The notes under the pieces were generated by a model, which was not told where the DNA came from, made no database searches, and saw only the letters and a list, made by a program, of their open reading frames with translations. From Thermococcus sp. (GTDB lineage Archaea > Methanobacteriota_B > Thermococci > Thermococcales > Thermococcaceae): a DNA stretch of 15,662 nucleotides. Positions 6,542 through 14,409 of this stretch are shown one piece after another. The position numbers and the translations under genes were made by a program. Positions within the stretch are counted from its first letter, which is position 1; each line of letters starts with the position of its first letter. The stretch lies in the NCBI GenBank assembly GCA_021157445.1, contig JAGGWM010000205.1, positions 1-15,662 of the forward strand, in the 5' to 3' direction.

Positions 6542-7527
6542 GCAATCACCCCCAGAACGTCTATGACCAATAACACAACTCCTATCAGGCTCATTGGAAG
6601 AATCCTACTCCAAAACATGCTGACTGCCTGTGTAATCCTGAGTCTTCCGGTTATAGCCCTAAATATGCTCATACTCACAAAAAGCACTGCAAAGGCTTTA
6701 AGCGTGTGGAAGACTAAATCAAGGATTACTGCCCCCACGCCACTTAAACCAAGGTACCCACTTACGCCCCATGGGAAAAAGATTGCCACAACCAAACTGG
6801 CACTTGCGAATTCTTTTAATGCACTGCTTAGCTTAAATAGTGCTAAATGTCTTCCACTGTATTCTGCCATGGGACCTTCCGCGACTTCTGTTTCTGCCTC
6901 GGGAATGTTGAAGTAACCAACCTCAATCTCGCTTGCAAGCCAAAGCAGGAACACCATAAGAAGGACAAACGTACCAACGATTGTCAAAGGAGTTCCAATT
7001 TCCCAAATGTTATACTGATAAAACGTTCCCACGCTGAAAGGTTTTTCAACTCCAAGTTTGCTCAAACGCCAGAGTATTGTAAAGAGTCCCAACATCATGG
7101 GAACCTCTCTGGAAGCGAGCATGATAATCTCTCTCTGAGCTCCTATTTGGGCATATGGAGAGCCTGAGCTAACGGCACCAATTACTCTTACAAATGCTAT
7201 AAGGGTAAGCAGGTAAATGAAAACTATCACGTCTCCCTTTGTGGCCAAGATTGGTTCAAATCCAAGAGGGGTGTAAGCTAAGAGAGCTATTGAAGCTGCC
7301 AATGCCAATATTGGAGCGATTTCAAAGAATTTATTAGCATCCCTCGGGATTATTGACTCTTTACTGACTAGCTTTAGGAAATCATAGAAGGGCTGGAGTA
7401 TTGGAGGACCCATTCTTCTTTGCATTCTTGCAACAAGCTTTCTATCCAGTCCCTCCCAAAGGAGAGAAGCGAATGAAACGTAAAGATAAATCGCTATTAA
7501 CCCCACAGTCACGTAAAGGATTTTCAT
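6538..7527 (-). CDS. mbhM: MbhM/NuoH-like membrane subunit anchoring the hydrogenase arm
   Basis: 329 aa, about eight membrane helices, homologous to NuoH of complex I. Visible family motifs: LVARMQRRMGPPILQPFYDF followed by KLVSKESIIP on the inner-side loop, and the charged loop YFNIPEAETEVAEGPMAEYS with GRHLALFKLSSALKEF. In NuoH this acidic loop forms part of the path between the redox arm and the membrane. The ATG overlaps the L stop as ATGA, and the gene stop overlaps the N start in the same way. It links MbhL/J to the ion-translocating membrane arm. Confidence 0.96.
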   Translation of the reverse strand: MKILYVTVGLIAIYLYVSFASLLWEGLDRKLVARMQRRMGPPILQPFYDFLKLVSKESIIPRDANKFFEIAPILALAASIALLAYTPLGFEPILATKGDVIVFIYLLTLIAFVRVIGAVSSGSPYAQIGAQREIIMLASREVPMMLGLFTILWRLSKLGVEKPFSVGTFYQYNIWEIGTPLTIVGTFVLLMVFLLWLASEIEVGYFNIPEAETEVAEGPMAEYSGRHLALFKLSSALKEFASASLVVAIFFPWGVSGYLGLSGVGAVILDLVFHTLKAFAVLFVSMSIFRAITGRLRITQAVSMFWSRILPMSLIGVVLLVIDVLGVIA

Positions 7528-8816
7528 AGCCTAACACCTCCGCAGGTGCCCCCAATTGGTTCTGGTTTTGCCTTTATGTTTGGATTTATTTCTCTCGTTT
7601 TCTCGATTGAAGCTTTAAGAAGGTCTTTTTCCGTGAGTATCTTCTTTTTTCCAGTTTTTGAATCTATCACCGCTACCCTGTCAGTACAGCTCAAGCAAGG
7701 ATCTATCGACGCTATTGCAACTGGCACATCAGCAAGCTGTTCTCCCACCAAAGCTCTTGCAACTGCAAAGAGATTTGGAAAGGTGGGTTCCCTCATCTTC
7801 CATCTTTCCGGAATTTCACTACCTGGGTTGGCCATTACGTAGTGGACAAGCTCTCCTCTCGGGGCTTCATATCTCCCAATACCTTCGCCCTCCGCTTTTT
7901 TAAGCCTGACAAGGGCTACATTGTCCTTTGGAAATGCCTTTATTTTTCCTTCCGGCATTTGGTCTAAAGCCCTCTCTATAAGCTCCATGCTCTGCCAGAG
8001 TTCTCCAACTCTGACGACCATTCTGTCAAACACATCTCCCTTGATTATCCCTGTGAACTCTTTTGGAGTTATCGGTTTAATTCCTAAGTCGGGATAAACT
8101 CCCAGATGTTCATTGTATCTAACGTCCTTCTCAACACCGCTTCCCCTTGCCGTTGGACCTTGGGCACTGTACTCAATAGCTATTCTCTTGGGTATAACAC
8201 CCGCATCTCTAAGTCTAGCTTCAACCGTTGGGTCATAGAGGAATATTTCCTCAATCTTTGGCATGACCTCCTCCCGGTAGTATTTTATCATATCGAGAAT
8301 CATTCTCTTGTGCTTCTCTCCTATATCTCTTCTAACTCCCCCGATCGTATTTATGGAGTAGTTTACCCTGTTTCCCCCTATTGCCTCCAAGACGTCCATA
8401 ACTCTCTCTCTGGCAAGCCAGCTTAGATGGAGAACCGTATCATAGCCTATGGCATGTCCTGCAACTCCAAGATTGAGCAAGTGTGAATGAATTCTTTCGA
8501 GCTCTCCTATTATTGCTCTTATATACTCGGCCCTTTCTGGCACTTCTATTCCAGCCATTTCTTCGACCGCTCTGGCATACGTATGGTTGTGAGAAAACGA
8601 ACAGATTCCGCATATCCTCTCAGCGAGGTAAAGTATCTGGATGTAATTTCTTCTCATGCCAACCCATTCTAATCCCCTCAAGTTATATCCCAGCTTTACA
8701 TCAACGTTTACTATCCTCTCTCCGTCGAGAGTGATGATGAACTTTTCCGGCTCTTCAAGTGCTGGGTGAATGGGACCAATTGGGATTTTAACCCAGTATT
8801 CCACTCTATTCTCCAT
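7524..8816 (-). CDS. mbhL: MBH [NiFe]-hydrogenase catalytic large subunit
   Basis: 430 aa, NuoD-like large subunit that binds the Ni-Fe(CN)2CO centre and evolves H2. All four ligand cysteines are present: Cys69 and Cys72 in ERICGICSFSH, Cys374 and Cys377 in DPCLSCTDR. The beginning (EYWVKIPIGPIHPALEEP) and the DPCLSCTDR end strongly resemble P. furiosus MbhL as I remember it. Fifty residues follow the DPCxxCxxR motif and end in GGTCGGVRL; by analogy with HycE of E. coli a maturation protease could cut behind Arg380, but this is inference. The start has a strong ribosome site (AAGGAGGGTTAAAA) and lies 2 nt after the K stop. The complete ligand set separates this from MBX/MBS-type subunits that do not make H2. 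Confidence 0.97.
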   Translation of the reverse strand: MENRVEYWVKIPIGPIHPALEEPEKFIITLDGERIVNVDVKLGYNLRGLEWVGMRRNYIQILYLAERICGICSFSHNHTYARAVEEMAGIEVPERAEYIRAIIGELERIHSHLLNLGVAGHAIGYDTVLHLSWLARERVMDVLEAIGGNRVNYSINTIGGVRRDIGEKHKRMILDMIKYYREEVMPKIEEIFLYDPTVEARLRDAGVIPKRIAIEYSAQGPTARGSGVEKDVRYNEHLGVYPDLGIKPITPKEFTGIIKGDVFDRMVVRVGELWQSMELIERALDQMPEGKIKAFPKDNVALVRLKKAEGEGIGRYEAPRGELVHYVMANPGSEIPERWKMREPTFPNLFAVARALVGEQLADVPVAIASIDPCLSCTDRVAVIDSKTGKKKILTEKDLLKASIEKTREINPNIKAKPEPIGGTCGGVRL

Positions 8817-8818
8817 TT

Positions 8819-9340
8819 TTAACCCTCCTTTTTCATTTTGTAAGGATGGCCTGCGTTCTTTATCATCGCACTGCTGATACCTTTCTCATCTTTCCTCAGA
8901 GGATAAACGCCCTCTGGAAAGTCTTCTGGTAAAAACAGCTTCCTTGGATCCGGTATTCCCTCAAAGAATAATCCCAGAAACTCCTGAACTTCCCTCTCAT
9001 AGGGAAGTGCACTTAGAAACACATCCGCGACAGTCGGAAGTTTTGGATCGTCTTTAGGACATTTAGTCCCAACTATAAGCGATATACTTGGGGCATGATC
9101 GTAGAATAATTCAAGATGGTACTTAGCTTCCAAGTAGTCCCCTCCATCCCTGGCTATTATTATGGAAAACTGCGCTTTTGGATCAATCTCCTTGATAAAC
9201 TTCATAATTTCTTTGAACTCCTCCCTATCTACATTTATCCAAACTCTCTTTCTCGGATGAGGAAGTTTGTTCTCGCGAATTTCTCCCTCAACACCGGGGA
9301 ATTTTTTCACGATAATATCCAAAAATTCTTCAGGGGTCAT
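8819..9340 (-). CDS. mbhK: MbhK/NuoC-like hydrogenase subunit
   Basis: 173 aa, NuoC-type subunit of the peripheral arm, with no metal ligands. Family signature: PYEREVQEFLGLFFEGIPDP, then RKLFLPEDFPEGVYPLRKDE. The length is what I expect for MbhK. The ATG overlaps the J stop as ATGA (9340-9337). It supports MbhL structurally. Only the C-terminal half aligns convincingly with the K gene at 324-884. Confidence 0.95.
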   Translation of the reverse strand: MTPEEFLDIIVKKFPGVEGEIRENKLPHPRKRVWINVDREEFKEIMKFIKEIDPKAQFSIIIARDGGDYLEAKYHLELFYDHAPSISLIVGTKCPKDDPKLPTVADVFLSALPYEREVQEFLGLFFEGIPDPRKLFLPEDFPEGVYPLRKDEKGISSAMIKNAGHPYKMKKEG

Positions 9341-9807
9341 TCCTTCTCACCTTCTATCTTTTTTATGAGCCTTTCTAACCCCAAGACCACTCCGTGGAGT
9401 ATTGCCTCTGGCCTGGGGGGACATCCCGGAACAAAAACATCCACCGGGATGTGCTTGTCTAGGGGAGCATTTGTGAAAGGACTCTCAAAGAACACGCTGC
9501 CACCGGTTGGGCATGCTCCTACGGCAACAACCACCTTTGGATCTGGAGTCTGCTCATAGATCAATTTAACCCTTTCAAGGCTTTGGTCTGTAATCGGCCC
9601 GGTTACCAACAAGATATCGGCATGCCTAGGAGTCCCAACAAGCTTCACTCCAAATCTCTCCGCATCGTATCTAGGGGTTAGAGCGGCTATTATTTCAATA
9701 TCGCATCCATTGCATGATCCGCTGTTAACGTGAAATACCCAAGGTGATCTTCCAAGATACTTGCAGAGCGTTGAAATTTTTTTCTCAAGCGTTTCTCTCT
9801 CACTCAT
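9337..9807 (-). CDS. mbhJ: MbhJ/NuoB-like hydrogenase small subunit with one [4Fe-4S] cluster
   Basis: 156 aa small subunit holding the cluster proximal to the Ni-Fe site. Ligand cysteines are Cys32 and Cys35 in SGSCNGCDIE, Cys99 in AVGACPTGG, and Cys129 in VPGCPPRPEAI. The ATG at 9807 (MSERETLEKK) follows GGGGGGTGAAACA and comes just after the stop of I; the upstream in-frame ATG at 9837 would read the end of I in another frame. It passes electrons from MbhN to MbhL. Confidence 0.95.
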   Translation of the reverse strand: MSERETLEKKISTLCKYLGRSPWVFHVNSGSCNGCDIEIIAALTPRYDAERFGVKLVGTPRHADILLVTGPITDQSLERVKLIYEQTPDPKVVVAVGACPTGGSVFFESPFTNAPLDKHIPVDVFVPGCPPRPEAILHGVVLGLERLIKKIEGEKE

Positions 9808-9811
9808 TGTT

Positions 9812-10159
9812 TCACCCCCCAATAACCAGCGCTCCAAGCACTATCGCTATAGTAATCAAAAGATATGCAACATAATCTGTAAGCAAACCAGTGTGTTCTC
9901 TTCTAAATACTAAAAACATTCTGTGGACTCCTCTTATCAGACCCCACATTACATGTCTGCCAGTGAAGTATCCACTAAGATGCTCAAAGTGAGGAATAAC
10001 TTTATCCTGATCCTCACCGCTGATATAAATCTTTGTTCCATCCCCCGTTCTCCTAGTGCCCATGCTAACTTTTTCTGCCCATTTCATGAGCAAGTAGCTA
10101 ATTATCAGACCAATAAGGAAAGCATAAAGGAAGTAGAGGGCATCCCAATAACCGAACAT
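9812..10159 (-). CDS. mbhI: MbhI linker membrane subunit
   Basis: 115 aa with a membrane helix at each end (about residues 4-26 and 93-113) and a charged, arginine-rich middle containing SGYFTGRHVMWGLIRGVHRM. By position between H and J it is MbhI, which in MBH bridges the antiporter-like H subunit and the hydrogenase module. I chose the ATG at 10159, behind GGGGGTG and one base after the H stop; a GTG at 10168 is an alternative adding three residues. Outside Thermococcales-type MBH this gene has no clear Mrp or complex I counterpart. Confidence 0.88.
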   Translation of the reverse strand: MFGYWDALYFLYAFLIGLIISYLLMKWAEKVSMGTRRTGDGTKIYISGEDQDKVIPHFEHLSGYFTGRHVMWGLIRGVHRMFLVFRREHTGLLTDYVAYLLITIAIVLGALVIGG

Positions 10160-10160
10160 C

Positions 10161-11744
10161 TCATGCACCCCCGATGAATTTTAAAAGGGCCATTATGTAC
10201 TCCCCATTTAGCTGTTCAAGCATTCTTGCTGTTGGCACCATTATTTTGTCGCTTATCTGCCATGGAAGGAGCCCCATCACAATTATTACTGCTACCAGGA
10301 TCAACATTGGAATTATCATGCTTTTTTCTGGCTCTTTTGCTTCTTTTATCATATCACTCTCTCTGCCCAGGAAGGTAAAGAGCACTCTGGTGTAGGCGGC
10401 AAGAGAGAACACCGTACCAACAACGGCAATAGCCGCTAGGACTGGATTGTACATGGCAGAGCTTTCGTAAATGATCCACTTGCTTGCAAACCCGTTCAAT
10501 GGTGGGAGACCAATTATTGCAGCCGCCCCAATTACAAAGGAGAATGTTGTTAACGGCATTTTCTTTGCCAGCCCGCTCAACTCATTGAGATTCTTTGTTC
10601 CCACCTGATGAATAACAGCACCAGCCACAAGGAAAAGCAGGGCTTTTATTAACGCGTGGTTTACTATGTGGTATATTGCCCCAGCCAGCGCTAATTCTCC
10701 TGCTTTAGTGCCATATGCTAAAGTTCCAATTCCGATTCCAAGCAGAATATATCCTATCTGCCCCACACTTGAGAAGGCAAAAAGCCTCTTCATATCGGTC
10801 TGCACTACTGCCATGGCATTTCCCACAAGGAGCGTTAAACAAGCAAAGAACACTATAACCCAGCCTATCACATCCATATTGACTGCGGGAGCATTGAATG
10901 CCCTTAGATATGCATGTAATCCAGGATTGAAGATACCAAATACTATCCTTGCTACCGCGTAAACTCCACCGGCTTTAATTACCAGTCCAGAGAGCATTGC
11001 AGAAATTGAGCTTGGAGCCGCTGGGTGTGCATCGGCTAACCACATGTGGACCGGAACAGCGCCGCTCTTAAAGAGTAACCCACCGATGAAGAAAGCCAAA
11101 GCAATTTTTGCCACAAGCGTTGGATTTTCGGCTATTTTTATGGCGAGATAGCTCATTGTAAGCGTTCCATACTGACCATAAAGCAAGGCAATGCCTAAGA
11201 GAATGAAGGAACTTGCAAGTGAGCCAACGAACATGTATTTTATTCCTGCCTCAATTCCTTCCCATGTGTCGTTTCTGAAAGCAACTAAAGCGTAGCTTGC
11301 AATGCTCATTATTTCCAGGAATACATAGAAGTTGAAGATATCTCCAGTGATTACAATTCCCAACATTCCCAGTTCCAAAATAAGTATTAGGGTGTAGTAT
11401 TTCTCCAAGCCCGTGTCATGCTTCATGTATCCAAGAGAGTATATTACTGCCAGAAAGCCCACGAAAGCTATTGTTAAAGCCAAAAGTGCCCCAAATAAGT
11501 CCACTTCCCACACAATCCTAATTGGGAATTTCACTCCCTTACCGATTGGACTATCGCTTCCCAGCGTATAGAGAATGATCTCATTGGTCTTCCATACCGT
11601 ATAGAATATTTTAGCGGAAACTGCAAGTGTAGCTCCGCTAACGATGACTGCCCAGTACTCTTTGATTTTCTTCCCAAGTAGGCTAACTATTGGCATTGAA
11701 AATGCCCCAAATAACGGAATTATAATCAGAAACGGGAGCGTCAT
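10161..11744 (-). CDS. mbhH: MbhH/MrpD-like antiporter subunit
   Basis: 527 aa, about 14 membrane helices, NuoL/M/N-MrpD family. The key charged residues of the family are visible: Glu144 (YVFLEIMSIAS, TM5), Lys226 (LLFKSGAVPVHMW, TM7), Lys257 (SGLVIKAGGVY, TM8), the His/Lys cluster YHIVNHALIKALL, and Lys422 in ASKWIIYE (TM12). GLPPLNGFA precedes the last of these. The ATG overlaps the G stop as ATGA. It is the main ion-moving subunit next to the hydrogenase arm. Confidence 0.97.
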   Translation of the reverse strand: MTLPFLIIIPLFGAFSMPIVSLLGKKIKEYWAVIVSGATLAVSAKIFYTVWKTNEIILYTLGSDSPIGKGVKFPIRIVWEVDLFGALLALTIAFVGFLAVIYSLGYMKHDTGLEKYYTLILILELGMLGIVITGDIFNFYVFLEIMSIASYALVAFRNDTWEGIEAGIKYMFVGSLASSFILLGIALLYGQYGTLTMSYLAIKIAENPTLVAKIALAFFIGGLLFKSGAVPVHMWLADAHPAAPSSISAMLSGLVIKAGGVYAVARIVFGIFNPGLHAYLRAFNAPAVNMDVIGWVIVFFACLTLLVGNAMAVVQTDMKRLFAFSSVGQIGYILLGIGIGTLAYGTKAGELALAGAIYHIVNHALIKALLFLVAGAVIHQVGTKNLNELSGLAKKMPLTTFSFVIGAAAIIGLPPLNGFASKWIIYESSAMYNPVLAAIAVVGTVFSLAAYTRVLFTFLGRESDMIKEAKEPEKSMIIPMLILVAVIIVMGLLPWQISDKIMVPTARMLEQLNGEYIMALLKFIGGA

Positions 11745-12103
11745 CCTCTCAACCTCCTTAGCTTGTTAACGTCAAGTGTCCCGTAGTGTCTGTAAGCGTT
11801 TATTGTTAATGCCATCGCCAATGAAAGCACACAAACTCCGATGACTATGCTCGTGAGCACTAAAGCCTGTGGTATTGGTCCAACCATTGGAGTGCCCTTT
11901 AATGTTTCATAGCCGGTGTAAATTGGAGCCGTTGGTAGGATTCCGTTTTCTAGTCTGTATCCTAAGCTTATTAGCAGGAGGTGTATGCCTGCATCAATTA
12001 AATTGAGAGCCAAGATAAGCTTGATGAGGTTCCTCTTGTATAAGAACGCATAAATGCCCATGAAGACCATTAAAAATGCCGTGATAAACTGAAGGGGTAT
12101 CAC
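11741..12103 (-). CDS. mbhG: MbhG/MrpC (NuoK-like) membrane subunit
   Basis: 120 aa, three membrane helices, MrpC/NuoK family: YAFLYKRNLIKLILALNLID, GPIPQALVLTSIVIG, and the tail YRHYGTLDVNKLRRLRG. The frame is open upstream to 12253, but those residues overlap F and match nothing in the family. I start at GTG 12103 (GTG ATA CCC CTT), which overlaps the F stop as GTGA and lies behind AGGAGGTGGAGGAA. This gives almost the same length as the second-cluster copy (121 aa). Confidence 0.93.
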   Translation of the reverse strand: MIPLQFITAFLMVFMGIYAFLYKRNLIKLILALNLIDAGIHLLLISLGYRLENGILPTAPIYTGYETLKGTPMVGPIPQALVLTSIVIGVCVLSLAMALTINAYRHYGTLDVNKLRRLRG

Positions 12104-12546
12104 TTCCTCCACCTCCTGAAAAGGGCTATTGCAAACACAGCACTCATTAGCCCCGTGTAAACCTTCAGGCCTACAGCCAAGTTCATTATTGGAAGATATC
12201 CAGCCGATAGAAGCGTACCGGGCTTTCCGTTGAATATTGGGCCATTGTGCCATAGTGTGTTGTAGAAAAATGCCACGCTAAGACCAAGCATAGCAACCCC
12301 TAGAAAAACTAAGCCTCCTAATCCTTCAAGAGCTGAATAAAGGCTTTTATTTATTCTTTTTTTGGCCTCACCGACTCCAAATGCTATTATGAACAATACA
12401 CCAGCTCCAGCAATTGTCGCTCCACCCTGAAATCCTCCCCCGGGTGTGAGGTGCCCATGAGAAACCACATAAGCTCCAAAAATTCCAATGAGAGGTATAG
12501 TTGCTCTTGCCATTGTTTTAACTATAAGTCCCATGTCACTCTTCAT
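12100..12546 (-). CDS. mbhF: MbhF/MrpB-like antiporter subunit
   Basis: 148 aa, four membrane helices, MrpB family, with [20 protein letters not shown] near the N-terminus. The ATG at 12546 (MKSDMGLIV) follows GGAGGGAGGAAA and overlaps E by 11 nt; the internal ATG at 12534, one base after the E stop, is a possible alternative that would match the second-cluster length more closely. The stop overlaps the GTG start of G. The loop-coding DNA is identical to 3921-3961 over 41 nt. Confidence 0.93.
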   Translation of the reverse strand: MKSDMGLIVKTMARATIPLIGIFGAYVVSHGHLTPGGGFQGGATIAGAGVLFIIAFGVGEAKKRINKSLYSALEGLGGLVFLGVAMLGLSVAFFYNTLWHNGPIFNGKPGTLLSAGYLPIMNLAVGLKVYTGLMSAVFAIALFRRWRK

Positions 12547-12835
12547 TTTCCTCCCTCCATTTTCTAAGCAATGCAACCGCTCCCGCTATTGAGGTGAAGA
12601 GAACAGTGGCCTCTCCAAGGGTATCGTATCCTCTGTAATCAAAGACTATATCTGTAACGATGTTAGTTCCACCTGTTTCCTCAATGCCGTGATCGATATA
12701 ATATTGATCAGTATAGCGGTATTTTTGCCAGTCTTCTCCCCCTAGACCAAATTTCAAGCCATAATTTGGATTAGCGATTAACAGCAATATTCCCAATATG
12801 AAAAGCAACGATAATGCTCCAAAGGTCTTTCTCAT
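12536..12835 (-). CDS. mbhE: MbhE-like subunit (MrpA C-terminal domain type)
   Basis: 99 aa, helix near residues 5-22, a polar loop rich in Tyr/Asp (KYRYTDQYYIDHG), then the signature [20 protein letters not shown] leading into the second helix. This matches the MrpA C-terminus and MbhE. ATG overlaps the D stop as ATGA. In MBH, D and E together stand in for the C-terminal part of MrpA, which is split into separate genes here. Confidence 0.94.
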   Translation of the reverse strand: MRKTFGALSLLFILGILLLIANPNYGLKFGLGGEDWQKYRYTDQYYIDHGIEETGGTNIVTDIVFDYRGYDTLGEATVLFTSIAGAVALLRKWREENEE

Positions 12836-13098
12836 GGCCCCTCACGCTCCCATCTCTCGGTTTTTGAGATCCCATAAACTACAATAGCGGTGACAACACC
12901 TGCACCAACAGCCGCCTCTGCTATAGCGACGTCTGGAGCATGAAGCATATAAAACTCCAAACTGAGAAGAAGACTCATAGCCGCAGATGCCAAAGCCGCT
13001 GAAAGTAAATCCCTTGTAGTTATCATCCAGTACGAAGAAAGCAGGATTCCAACAAGCAATCCCACTTGGATAGCCATGTCAACGCTTAATACGTTCAT
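12832..13098 (-). CDS. mbhD: MbhD-like subunit (MrpA C-terminal/NuoJ-like)
   Basis: 88 aa, three membrane helices, with the motif [20 protein letters not shown] in the last helix region. The ATG at 13098 overlaps the C stop as ATGA. Small core subunit of the ion-translocating module, clearly paralogous to the gene at 4308-4571. Confidence 0.95.
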   Translation of the reverse strand: MNVLSVDMAIQVGLLVGILLSSYWMITTRDLLSAALASAAMSLLLSLEFYMLHAPDVAIAEAAVGAGVVTAIVVYGISKTERWEREGP

Positions 13099-13460
13099 GC
13101 TCTCTCACCTCTCAATTTTCTCTCGTAGGCATCAATAACGGCCTTTGCCGGTTTGTAACCACTTAAATGCGCAGCTTTAGCTATTGCATGGGCTCCAGTT
13201 GGATTTGTAAGCATTAGTGCTATTAAGGCAACCACGCTGTGGAGTGCCATCTGAAGATACTTTGGATCACCTGTTTCTCTTATCTGCCAAATTGCATGAA
13301 CAACTACAGCCAAAACAGCAAATATTGTCCCGAAAGTAGTGCACTTTGTGGCACCATGTAAGCGAGTATAAACATCAGGAAATCTGTGAAGCGAAAAGCT
13401 CCCTAGTAAGTTGAAAGTAATGCTAATTGCCAGAAAAACATAGATTATGCTCTCAATCAC
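13095..13460 (-). CDS. mbhC: MbhC/MrpG-like antiporter subunit
   Basis: 121 aa, three membrane helices, MrpG family: HRFPDVYTRLHGATKCTTFG and LTNPTGAHAIAKAAHLSGYK. The start codon is GTG (13460-13458), forming a GTGA overlap with the B stop; no ATG is nearby, and the encoded N-terminus IESIIYVFLAI aligns with the ATG-started second-cluster copy. A Mrp-module subunit. Confidence 0.94.
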   Translation of the reverse strand: MIESIIYVFLAISITFNLLGSFSLHRFPDVYTRLHGATKCTTFGTIFAVLAVVVHAIWQIRETGDPKYLQMALHSVVALIALMLTNPTGAHAIAKAAHLSGYKPAKAVIDAYERKLRGERA

Positions 13461-13720
13461 TCCAATCCCCCCTGAAGATATTTAGCAATTACCAAGGTTC
13501 CGATATAGCTTAGCAAAGCATATACTATGGCTATATCAATGTAGATTACCCTGTCATAAGCTGCACCCAGGAGGATCATTCCAGCCACTATGAGCGTGTT
13601 TAAGGTATCGACACCAACGACTCTATCGGGAACACTAGGACCAAGCATTATGCGAATCAATGTTATGAATGCCCCAAGCGCGATTGCAATCGCTCCATAA
13701 AAAAACCCAGTAAAAATCAT
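13457..13720 (-). CDS. mbhB: MbhB/MrpF-like antiporter subunit
   Basis: 87 aa, three membrane helices, MrpF family with LGPSVPDRVVGVDTLNT. I use the ATG at 13720 (MIFTGFFYG), which lies behind AAGGAGGTTGGGGAA and overlaps the A stop as ATGA; the ATG at 13741 would add seven residues encoded by the ribosome site region. Same arrangement as in the second cluster. Confidence 0.94.
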   Translation of the reverse strand: MIFTGFFYGAIAIALGAFITLIRIMLGPSVPDRVVGVDTLNTLIVAGMILLGAAYDRVIYIDIAIVYALLSYIGTLVIAKYLQGGLE

Positions 13721-14217
13721 TTCCCCAACCTCCTTGCCCATTTTTCAAAAGAACCGGCGACTGGTTCTGATGTTTTTGGCTCTTCTTCTTTTACATAAAT
13801 CCAATGGACGTAGAGGGCTTTTTCCTCTGGACAAGCGTCTACAGTTAAAGTTCCGGGAGTAAGTGTAATTGAGTTGCTTAATATCGTATATTGGGCTTCA
13901 TTTTCAAGATCAACAGGCACTCTAACAATTCCGGGTTTTATTTTTCCAGTAACCACTCTGTAAGCAACGTCTAAATTTGCCTTTGCCATTCCCCAGAAGA
14001 GGGGACCCACAGCATAAACAATAAAGCCGAGCCATTTTATTGGGTTTAGAAATCTCTGCGTTTTTTCTCCTATGATATTCCTTGTTGAAAATCCAACTAT
14101 TGTTGCAAATATAATTCCTGCTATCAGTTCCTCGAGGCTCCAGAGCATCCCATTTGTGCCTGCTGTAAGTACAAGCCAGAGCGCGAACGACCATATAAAT
14201 GCAACAATGAAACTCAT
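13717..14217 (-). CDS. mbhA: MbhA/MrpE-like antiporter subunit, first gene of MBH operon
   Basis: 166 aa, MrpE family: N-terminal membrane helices to about residue 75, then a soluble domain. Motifs: GPLFWGMAKANLDVAYRVV, TGKIKPGIVRV, and NSITLTPGTLTVDA, ending LYVHWIYVKEEE. The frame is open to 14289, but I place the start at the ATG at 14217 (MSFIVAFIW) because AGAGGTGGGAAAA precedes it and the second-cluster homologue begins the same way (MSLTTSFLW). Leader gene of operon 1. Confidence 0.95.
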   Translation of the reverse strand: MSFIVAFIWSFALWLVLTAGTNGMLWSLEELIAGIIFATIVGFSTRNIIGEKTQRFLNPIKWLGFIVYAVGPLFWGMAKANLDVAYRVVTGKIKPGIVRVPVDLENEAQYTILSNSITLTPGTLTVDACPEEKALYVHWIYVKEEEPKTSEPVAGSFEKWARRLGK

Positions 14218-14336
14218 TTTTCCCACCTCTAATCTTAGTTTAAAATCCGAATTCTCACCATTTTTTGCTTTTGCCGATGTTAATTTCAACAGTTTCTTTT
14301 AAAAGACTTTTGTAAAAGCCTAAATTAACAATAAAG

Positions 14337-14350
14337 GTATAAAAAGGCTT
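14337..14350 (-). promoter_or_regulatory. Predicted TATA/BRE promoter of the MBH operon
   Basis: On the minus strand AACAAGCC-TTTTTATAC gives a BRE-like stretch and a TATA-like box (box about 14345-14338). Transcription would start near 14313, leaving a leader of about 95 nt ahead of mbhA. The SurR-type site lies 6 bp upstream of the box. Confidence 0.55.
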
Positions 14351-14367
14351 GTTTTTAACCAAAGGTT
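14351..14367 (+). promoter_or_regulatory. SurR-type operator upstream of the MBH operon
   Basis: The plus strand reads GTTTTTAACCAAAGGTT, an exact GTTn3AACn5GTT match. It sits immediately upstream of the predicted TATA box of the MBH operon, the expected place for activation. In P. furiosus SurR activates the mbh operon in the absence of sulfur. The match is direct; the regulation is inferred from that species. Confidence 0.7.
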
Positions 14368-14409
14368 ATGTAGAAAGTCGTTTCTTTTTGTTGTCTTATA
14401 AGCCGTGCA

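Noticed and set aside
12104..12253. Fifty extra N-terminal residues for mbhG
   Set aside because: They overlap mbhF, match nothing in the MrpC family, and the GTG at 12103 has a ribosome site and a GTGA overlap.
14218..14289. Longer N-terminus for mbhA
   Set aside because: The ATG at 14217 has a strong ribosome site, and the second-cluster homologue starts at the matching residue.
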